Below are positions 58,409 through 64,000 of a stretch of DNA of 64,000 nucleotides, one piece after another. The first letter of the stretch is position 1. Each line of letters begins with the position of its first letter. The translations under genes and the position numbers were made by a program. Source of the DNA: an uncultured Prevotellaceae bacterium (GTDB taxonomy: Bacteria; Bacteroidota; Bacteroidia; Bacteroidales; Bacteroidaceae). The notes below the pieces were generated by a model, which saw only the letters and a program-made list of their open reading frames with translations, was not told the origin of the DNA and did not search any database. Location: positions 1 through 64,000 of the forward strand of contig ONDH01000021.1 of the NCBI GenBank assembly GCA_900316505.1, read 5' to 3'.

Positions 58409-60987
58409 TCAAGATTGAAGGGGCGAGGGTTCACAACCTGAAGAATGTGGATGTAGAGATTCCCCGCAACAGTTTGACGGTCATCACAGGGTTGAGTGGC
58501 AGCGGTAAGTCATCGTTGGCATTCGACACGATTTTTGCTGAAGGTCAGAGACGGTACATCGAGACCTTCAGTGCTTATATACGCAACTTCTTGGGAGGGA
58601 TGGAACGCCCCGACGTGGATAAAATCAGCGGGCTCTCTCCTGTCATCAGCATTGAACAGAAAACCACTAACAAGAACCCGCGTTCGACGGTGGGGACTGT
58701 GACGGAAGTCTATGACTATCTGCGACTGCTTTATGCCCGTGCGGGAGAGGCTTTCAGCTATGAGACGGGAGAGAAGATGGTCAAATACACCGAAGAGGAT
58801 GTGATGCGGTTGCTGCTGGAACAATACAACGGAAAACGCATTTTCCTTCTGGCACCTGTGGTGCAAAGCAGAAAGGGACACTACCGAGAACTCTTCGACA
58901 GCATCCGAAAGAAGGGTTATCTCTATGCCCGTGTGGATGGAGAAATCGTGGATGTGACAGAAGGGATGAAGGTGGATAGATACAAGAACCACGACATTGA
59001 GGTGGTCATTGACAAGCTCGCCGTCAACGACAAGGACGAGGAACGCCTGAAAAAGAGCCTTGAAGTGGCGATGAAGATGGGAGAAGGACAGGTGATGGTG
59101 GTTGACAAAGAGACAAGTGACTTGAAGCATTTTTCGAAGAAGCTCATGTGCCCCACCACTGGCTTGTGTTACCGTGACCCTGCCCCCAACAATTTCTCGT
59201 TCAACTCTCCACAGGGCGCCTGTCCACACTGCAAAGGGCTGGGTGTGGTGCCTGCTGTTGACATCAACAATGTGGATTATCAGGAAATGGCGAACTATGT
59301 GCAAAGCCTTGGCATAGAAGAACAAAAGGAGTGGGCGCGAAAATGGGAAGAGTCGGTGGACAAGATGGTGGTGTGTCCAGAATGTGGTGGCAAACGCCTG
59401 AATAAGGAGGCACTGCATTTCCGCATTGATGGCAAGAACATCAGCGAAGTGTCTGACATGGAGTTGCAACAGCTTTATGACTGGGTGACCACCGTAGAGG
59501 AGAACATGGATTCCAAACAACGCGCCATTGCCCATGAGATTATCAAGGAAATCAGCACCCGACTGAAGTTTCTTCTGGACGTGGGGCTGCACTATTTGAG
59601 TCTCTCACGCAGTTCGGTGAGTCTCAGCGGTGGTGAAAGCCAACGCATACGCCTTGCCACTCAGATTGGAACGAAACTGGTGAATGTGCTCTACATCTTG
59701 GATGAACCGAGCATCGGGCTGCATCAGCGCGACAATGTGCGGCTCATCCATTCACTGAAGGAGCTGCGCGATGAGGGCAACACCGTGATTGTGGTGGAGC
59801 ACGACAAGGACATGATGCTCAATGCTGACTATATTGTGGATATGGGTCCTTTGGCAGGACGGAAAGGCGGTGAAGTGGTCTTTCAGGGAACGCCGAAGGA
59901 CATGTTGAAGACCGACACCCTCACTTCACGTTTTCTCAACGGCAAGGAAAAAATAGAGGTGCCAGACCATCGGAGAAAGGGCAATGGAGAAACCCTGCGC
60001 ATCGTCGGAGCCAAGGGCAACAATCTGAAAGATGTGAGTGTGGAGATTCCACTTGGAATGCTGGTGTGTGTGACCGGAGTGAGTGGCAGCGGAAAGTCAA
60101 CATTGATTAACGAAACCTTGCAGCCTTACTTGAGCCAATATTTCTATCACTCTCATCAAGAGCCACTTAATTTTGATAAAATTGAAGGACTTGAAAACAT
60201 TGACAAGGTGGTGAGCGTGGATCAGTCGCCCCTTGGTCGCACCCCTCGAAGCAACCCTGCCACCTACACCGATGTTTTCACGGACATCCGTAAACTCTTT
60301 GTTGAAATGCCAGAGTCGAAGATGCGTGCTTACAAGCCGGGGCGCTTCTCCTTCAACGTGGCAGGTGGACGATGTGAAGTTTGTGGCGGCAATGGTTATA
60401 AGACCATACAGATGAACTTTCTGCCCGATGTGCTCGTGCCTTGCGAGGCATGTCATGGCAAACGCTACAACCGTGAAACTTTGGAAGTGCGCTTCAAGGG
60501 GAAAAGCATCTCCGATGTGCTTGACATGACCATCAATCAGGCGGTGGAGTTTTTCGAGAACCAACCGAAGATTCTCCAAAAAATCAAGGTGTTGCAAGAC
60601 GTGGGACTCGGCTACATCAAACTGGGGCAACCCTCCAGCACCCTCAGCGGCGGTGAGAGCCAACGCGTGAAACTCGCTACCGAACTTGCCAAGAAAGACA
60701 CTGGCAAGACACTCTACATTCTCGACGAGCCTACCACAGGACTGCACTTTGAGGACATCCGTACCCTCATGGTGGTGTTGAACCGTCTCGTCGATAAAGG
60801 CAACACCGTCATTGTCATTGAGCACAACCTTGATGTCATCAAACTTGCAGACCACATTATTGATATGGGTCCCGAAGGAGGAAGAGAAGGTGGCACCGTG
60901 GTAGTGACTGGTACACCAGAAGCTGTAGCACAAAGCGGGAATGGTATTACCGCGGCTTTTCTCAAGAAGGAACTGGAAAATGTTTAG
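58405..60987 (+). CDS. uvrA: Excinuclease ABC subunit A (UvrA-like)
   Basis: UvrA finds bulky DNA lesions and loads UvrB. The 860-residue protein has two ABC modules: Walker A GLSGSGKSSLAFDTI (about 29-43) and GVSGSGKSTLINETL (about 556-570), and signatures SLSGGESQRI and TLSGGESQRV. Its zinc modules include CEVCGG ... CEACHG (about 660-690), needed for DNA binding. In the first zinc module the pair usually written CxxC reads CPTTG (Cys249 without Cys252), while Cys273 and Cys276 remain. It is about 80 residues shorter than classic UvrA, so it may be one of two UvrA paralogues usual in the phylum. The start is translationally coupled to the upstream lipoprotein gene. Confidence 0.92.
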   Translation: MIKIEGARVHNLKNVDVEIPRNSLTVITGLSGSGKSSLAFDTIFAEGQRRYIETFSAYIRNFLGGMERPDVDKISGLSPVISIEQKTTNKNPRSTVGTVTEVYDYLRLLYARAGEAFSYETGEKMVKYTEEDVMRLLLEQYNGKRIFLLAPVVQSRKGHYRELFDSIRKKGYLYARVDGEIVDVTEGMKVDRYKNHDIEVVIDKLAVNDKDEERLKKSLEVAMKMGEGQVMVVDKETSDLKHFSKKLMCPTTGLCYRDPAPNNFSFNSPQGACPHCKGLGVVPAVDINNVDYQEMANYVQSLGIEEQKEWARKWEESVDKMVVCPECGGKRLNKEALHFRIDGKNISEVSDMELQQLYDWVTTVEENMDSKQRAIAHEIIKEISTRLKFLLDVGLHYLSLSRSSVSLSGGESQRIRLATQIGTKLVNVLYILDEPSIGLHQRDNVRLIHSLKELRDEGNTVIVVEHDKDMMLNADYIVDMGPLAGRKGGEVVFQGTPKDMLKTDTLTSRFLNGKEKIEVPDHRRKGNGETLRIVGAKGNNLKDVSVEIPLGMLVCVTGVSGSGKSTLINETLQPYLSQYFYHSHQEPLNFDKIEGLENIDKVVSVDQSPLGRTPRSNPATYTDVFTDIRKLFVEMPESKMRAYKPGRFSFNVAGGRCEVCGGNGYKTIQMNFLPDVLVPCEACHGKRYNRETLEVRFKGKSISDVLDMTINQAVEFFENQPKILQKIKVLQDVGLGYIKLGQPSSTLSGGESQRVKLATELAKKDTGKTLYILDEPTTGLHFEDIRTLMVVLNRLVDKGNTVIVIEHNLDVIKLADHIIDMGPEGGREGGTVVVTGTPEAVAQSGNGITAAFLKKELENV

Positions 60988-61000
60988 AGTCCTCCCATAA

Positions 61001-62335
61001 TCAGAAGGTGTTAGGGGTGGAAGACAGCCTCTTTGTCAAACGATGAAAGAGAGCATAGTAGGAAAGTCCTGCAAATGAAAGTCCAAAGGGGAATGACCAC
61101 CAAACACCTACGGCACCCATTCCTAACGGGAATGCGAACACATAAGCAAGGGGAACGCTGATGAGGCAATAGGCTATGAAGGCAGAAAGCATCATGGCAC
61201 GCACATGCTCAACGGCACGAAGGGCATTGGCATAGATAACCTGAAGACAATCACCCGCCTGGTAACAAACCATACAAGGCAGGAATGAGAAGAACAGCAT
61301 GGTGACCTCTTCATCGGTGGTGAAGAGAGAAGCTATTTGTGGACTCAGCAAGCAAATGGCTGTGATGATAACCACGCCCGAAGAGAGGCACATCCAAAAG
61401 GCTGTGCTGGCAGTCTTACGCACCTCCTCCCACTCGCCTTGTCCTCGGAAATAGGCAATGCGGATGGCTGCAGCTGCACCGATTCCATAATAAACCATGA
61501 AAGCGAGGGTGCAAACGGTATTCATAATCTGATGGGCTGCCAATGCTGCAGCGCCTATCCATCCCAAGAAAATGACAACCACATTGAAAGAACCTGCTTC
61601 AAGACATAACTGGATGGAAATGGGAAGTCCCAATTTGAAAAGTGACAACATACCATCCCTGTCAACAGCCTTTTCAGCTTTTACAAAATTAGGGGAACGA
61701 AGCAACTTTCCTCGTCTGATAATCACGTAGATGACAAGGGACATCACCGCACGAGAAATCAGCGTGGCAATACCAGCACCCAACAGTCCCATATCGAGCG
61801 TGAAAATGAACACGTAGTTGAGGATGAGGTTGAGAATGTTGCCACCAAGCATCACCCACATGGGAGTCTTGGTGTCACCCAATGCATCCAGAAACTGCTT
61901 CATGGAATTGAACAGTGACATGAATGGCAAAGAGACAAGTAGCACAAGGAAATAAGGACGTATCAGAGGGAGCAATTCAACAGGTTGTCCAAGATGGTCT
62001 ATGTTGAGATAGAGAATGACCAGCAACACGATGATGAAGAAACTGGCAAGAAGGTTGACGACATTGCTGTCGCGAAACGTGCTCAACACCTTTCCATATT
62101 TTCCCTGACTGAAATAATTTCCCACAATCGGTGTCGTGGCATACGAGATGCCAAGCAAGAAAAAGATGCACAGATTGAAGACATTGTTGACAAATCCTGC
62201 AGAGGACAATTCTGGAGTGCCATACTGCCCCACCATGATGGTGTCTGCCCATCCTTGAAAGATACCGCCCACCTGCGCAATGACAATGGGGTACGACAAT
62301 GTGAAGATTGCTCTAATCCGTGCTTTACGTTCCAT
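61001..62335 (-). CDS. MATE-family multidrug or metabolite exporter
   Basis: MATE proteins export organic cations or drugs in exchange for sodium or protons. The 444-residue protein has 12 predicted helices in two MatE halves: SYPIVIAQVGGIFQGWADTIMVGQYG (first, about 15-40), and LFKLGLPISIQLCLEAGSFNVVVIFLGWIGAAALAAHQI (second, about 240-278). The ATG at 62335 (MERKARIRAI) is preferred over an upstream TTG. It lies 18 bases after the DUF6057-like gene on the same strand. Confidence 0.92.
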   Translation of the reverse strand: MERKARIRAIFTLSYPIVIAQVGGIFQGWADTIMVGQYGTPELSSAGFVNNVFNLCIFFLLGISYATTPIVGNYFSQGKYGKVLSTFRDSNVVNLLASFFIIVLLVILYLNIDHLGQPVELLPLIRPYFLVLLVSLPFMSLFNSMKQFLDALGDTKTPMWVMLGGNILNLILNYVFIFTLDMGLLGAGIATLISRAVMSLVIYVIIRRGKLLRSPNFVKAEKAVDRDGMLSLFKLGLPISIQLCLEAGSFNVVVIFLGWIGAAALAAHQIMNTVCTLAFMVYYGIGAAAAIRIAYFRGQGEWEEVRKTASTAFWMCLSSGVVIITAICLLSPQIASLFTTDEEVTMLFFSFLPCMVCYQAGDCLQVIYANALRAVEHVRAMMLSAFIAYCLISVPLAYVFAFPLGMGAVGVWWSFPFGLSFAGLSYYALFHRLTKRLSSTPNTF

Positions 62336-62353
62336 AACTTCAGCCCTCAAAGG

Positions 62354-63592
62354 TCAGTTCTCTTCCATCTTTTGCAGCTCTCCTGAGGCCTTTTGACTGA
62401 AATCATGATACCACCAATAGGTGTTGCCAAATTCACGATGAGTCTTGTTGATGCGCTCCGTCTCATCTGCATAGGTGGCTTTGTATTCGTTATATTCGCG
62501 GAAGCGGTCAACCATCTCATAATCGGAAAGCGCGGCAAGCGTGTCAGCACCCACCACAATGTTTCCCTGAAGAGCATAGTTTTTCTTCCCTATTTGAAGC
62601 AAGGCTTCACGATAGGCTCTTGGAAGTCTATCGTAAGCACCAACGATGCTGTCGGAAAGATTGTAATAGCGAGGCAGCTGACGCTGAAACTCTTTCAGAT
62701 TCTTATCGAGCAACAAGCTGCACAGATAGTAATCCACCGTGTTCTGGTTCCAAAGAGAATCTTCAAACACTCGTTGATAGTACCGTTCAGTGGTGTGGAT
62801 GTTTTTTCCGCAATAGGCTCCCAAATGAGGACAGATGTCACTTGATTTGAAACGTTCAAGAGAAGAGGTGTCAGCAATGTCGAGCAAACCACGCGAACCA
62901 TCATGCTGAGGATAATCGAAAAGCCGTTCAGCCAAAAGTCCCTGCTTCGAAAGGGCATACATGCGCAGTTGTGTGAGTCGGGCACTTGTCCGCAAAGACC
63001 TCTCCCCCACTTTAGATGCCCCCACATAGTCTTTCTCCAAGATGAGGCGTTCCGCTTTCAATTCATAATGATAGACATCAGAAGATTGAGGAATGGCACC
63101 CACGCACAGCATGAGGACAAAGAGAATGATGAAATTGGGGTATATCTGCGATTTGATATTAAGTGTGGAGACAGCGTTGGCATCGCTCATTTTTCTAAGA
63201 AGAAGAACGATGAGGGCATACACCACCAAAATACATGGTGCCACCCACGCCCATGCACCGAAAGAAAAATGGGCAATAGCATCTCTGTTGACATCTGTGA
63301 GGATGGCAAGAAACAGCATGGATGGCAAATAAGACAACGCATGATACCTTGAAGGCAAGCGTGACAAGAAAGACACCACCCATTGTACAATCTGGAACAC
63401 GGCTGTACAGATGATGGCACCATTCAGGATGTTGTAAGAAGTGACTCCCTTTGAATAGACGAACTGTGCTTCAGCAAGAATCTCACCCTGCAAGAAGAAC
63501 AGATAGCAGAAAGAAAATAACATAAACAGAAGAGCGCAGGAATAACGGATGAATCCTGCGGTCTGCTGTCTTGATGTTGTATAATTGTTCAC
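62354..63592 (-). CDS. Membrane protein of unknown function (DUF6057-like)
   Basis: The 412-residue product has about five transmembrane helices in the first 165 residues (starting FIRYSCALLFMLFSFCYLFFL). A soluble C-terminal part (about 170-412) is helical and rich in Tyr and Arg (KAERLILEKDYVGASKVGE), like a TPR-type repeat. The start is GTG at 63592, three bases after the glgB stop. Assignment to DUF6057 is from memory of similar Bacteroidales proteins, and no activity is known. Confidence 0.6.
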   Translation of the reverse strand: MNNYTTSRQQTAGFIRYSCALLFMLFSFCYLFFLQGEILAEAQFVYSKGVTSYNILNGAIICTAVFQIVQWVVSFLSRLPSRYHALSYLPSMLFLAILTDVNRDAIAHFSFGAWAWVAPCILVVYALIVLLLRKMSDANAVSTLNIKSQIYPNFIILFVLMLCVGAIPQSSDVYHYELKAERLILEKDYVGASKVGERSLRTSARLTQLRMYALSKQGLLAERLFDYPQHDGSRGLLDIADTSSLERFKSSDICPHLGAYCGKNIHTTERYYQRVFEDSLWNQNTVDYYLCSLLLDKNLKEFQRQLPRYYNLSDSIVGAYDRLPRAYREALLQIGKKNYALQGNIVVGADTLAALSDYEMVDRFREYNEYKATYADETERINKTHREFGNTYWWYHDFSQKASGELQKMEEN

Positions 63593-63595
63593 TTT

Positions 63596-64000
63596 TTATT
63601 CAGCGTTTTTACGAAGAACAACAGCAGAGCGGGCTGGAATATAGAGCTTCAGCCAACCCTTACCGTCCCTCTCATAAATTGGGTCATAGTTGGTGAAGTG
63701 GCGGACTGAATCGTCTGCGAATTCATTGCCACCATAGAGTTTGCTGTCAGTATTGAGCACCACGTCATAGCTGCCTTGCGGAACGATGAAACCATAATCG
63801 GTGTAGGATCTGTCGGGCGAGAAGTTGAACACGAACAGCAGGTCACCACGAGAGAAGGCGAGAATCTGGTCGCCATCGTTGTGCCACACCTCCACTACGG
63901 GTGTCTTTTGGAATTTCTTAACAGATTTTATCACCTTGAGCATCGCTTCATCGAAATCACCCAAATAGTGATAGCATAAATCCTTATTATCGACAAGGTT
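63596..64000 (-). CDS. glgB: 1,4-alpha-glucan branching enzyme, C-terminal part (runs off the window)
   Basis: Branching enzyme adds alpha-1,6 branches to glycogen. Only the C-terminal 134 residues are present; the frame is open to the window edge at 64000. They form the all-beta C-terminal domain of GH13 branching enzymes: FQKTPVVEVWHNDGDQILAFSRGDLLFVFNFSPDRSYTDYGF, then GSYDVVLNTDSKLYGGNEF and a final YIPARSAVVLRK. The eukaryote-like form of GlgB used in Bacteroidetes ends this way. It is upstream of, and probably co-transcribed with, the DUF6057-like and MATE genes. Confidence 0.88.
   Translation of the reverse strand, partial: NLVDNKDLCYHYLGDFDEAMLKVIKSVKKFQKTPVVEVWHNDGDQILAFSRGDLLFVFNFSPDRSYTDYGFIVPQGSYDVVLNTDSKLYGGNEFADDSVRHFTNYDPIYERDGKGWLKLYIPARSAVVLRKNAE

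Noticed and set aside
58510..59592. 360-codon minus-strand frame
   Set aside because: Antisense to uvrA, whose ABC and zinc motifs cover the same region.

Overview
The window looks like the chromosome of a Bacteroidales bacterium, most likely Prevotellaceae (Prevotella/Segatella type). The reasons are gene content (lipoprotein TamL, DUF4296 and DUF3256 proteins, a PorT-like barrel, a type-B gliding/T9SS C-terminal domain, a FAS1 lipoprotein, three separate xylan-type glycoside hydrolases), the gene order purH-mreBCD-mrdA-rodA, and many promoters of the Bacteroidetes form TTTG-N19-TAnnTTTG. No rRNA, tRNA, CRISPR array, prophage or intact insertion sequence was seen. All calls come from reading the sequence and from family knowledge; no database search was run.

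Layout. 1-752 is repeat-rich intergenic DNA. 753-2558 is grpE-dnaJ. 2914-5943 holds a GH25 lysozyme (-), a NudC-type Nudix hydrolase with a glycine-zipper lipoprotein, and a TonB-domain protein (-). 6222-15534 is a cell-shape block: a cyclohydrolase-only purH, mreB, mreC, mreD, mrdA (PBP2), rodA, then a YiiX-like papain-fold protein and a BtuB-like TonB-dependent receptor. 16003-18010 is an envelope pair (AmiC-type amidase with SPOR, MCE/MlaD protein). 18379-19794 is dnaA, preceded by an AT-rich region with a palindrome made of two parS half-sites. 19900-24368 has a nitroreductase, a stand-alone NrdJ-tail protein, folB, a hexuronate-type MFS transporter and a FlgT/CsgG-like secreted protein. 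24584-26722 is a GH43 enzyme, followed by the RNase P RNA gene. 27302-31953 is a TolC / membrane-fusion / MacB-type ABC exporter operon. 31989-37133 is DUF3256, a phosphatase-kinase fusion, an SLC13/RCK transporter and a STAS protein. 37331-38761 is pyrBI. 38904-44353 is ileS, lspA, a DUF4296 lipoprotein and a small conserved protein. 44291-47462 is a SpoU methyltransferase (-) divergent from tamL. 47927-53846 has a GH30 enzyme, a FAS1 lipoprotein (-) and a GH8 exo-oligoxylanase. 54146-57383 (-) is a LysM/binding-protein, PorT-like, VanW operon. 57551-60987 is a CHU_C lipoprotein overlapping uvrA. 61001-64000 (-) is a MATE exporter, an unknown membrane protein and the 3' end of glgB.

How genes work together. 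The window is mostly housekeeping: cell elongation, envelope remodelling, outer-membrane assembly, pyrimidine, folate and purine steps, and DNA replication and repair. Accessory sugar-polymer enzymes (GH43, GH30, GH8, hexuronate transporter) suggest use of xylan-type plant polymers, but there is no SusCD pair.

The most unusual signals are non-coding. Arrays of 7-bp repeats, different in sequence but alike in period, sit in the expected -33 region of several promoters or directly before start codons. A ~84-bp palindromic element is inserted in frame within ileS. Long perfect or near-perfect inverted repeats lie at 15531-15601 and 49820-49904. Two intergenic units with promoter and terminator look like small RNAs. 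A split parS-like palindrome lies just upstream of dnaA.
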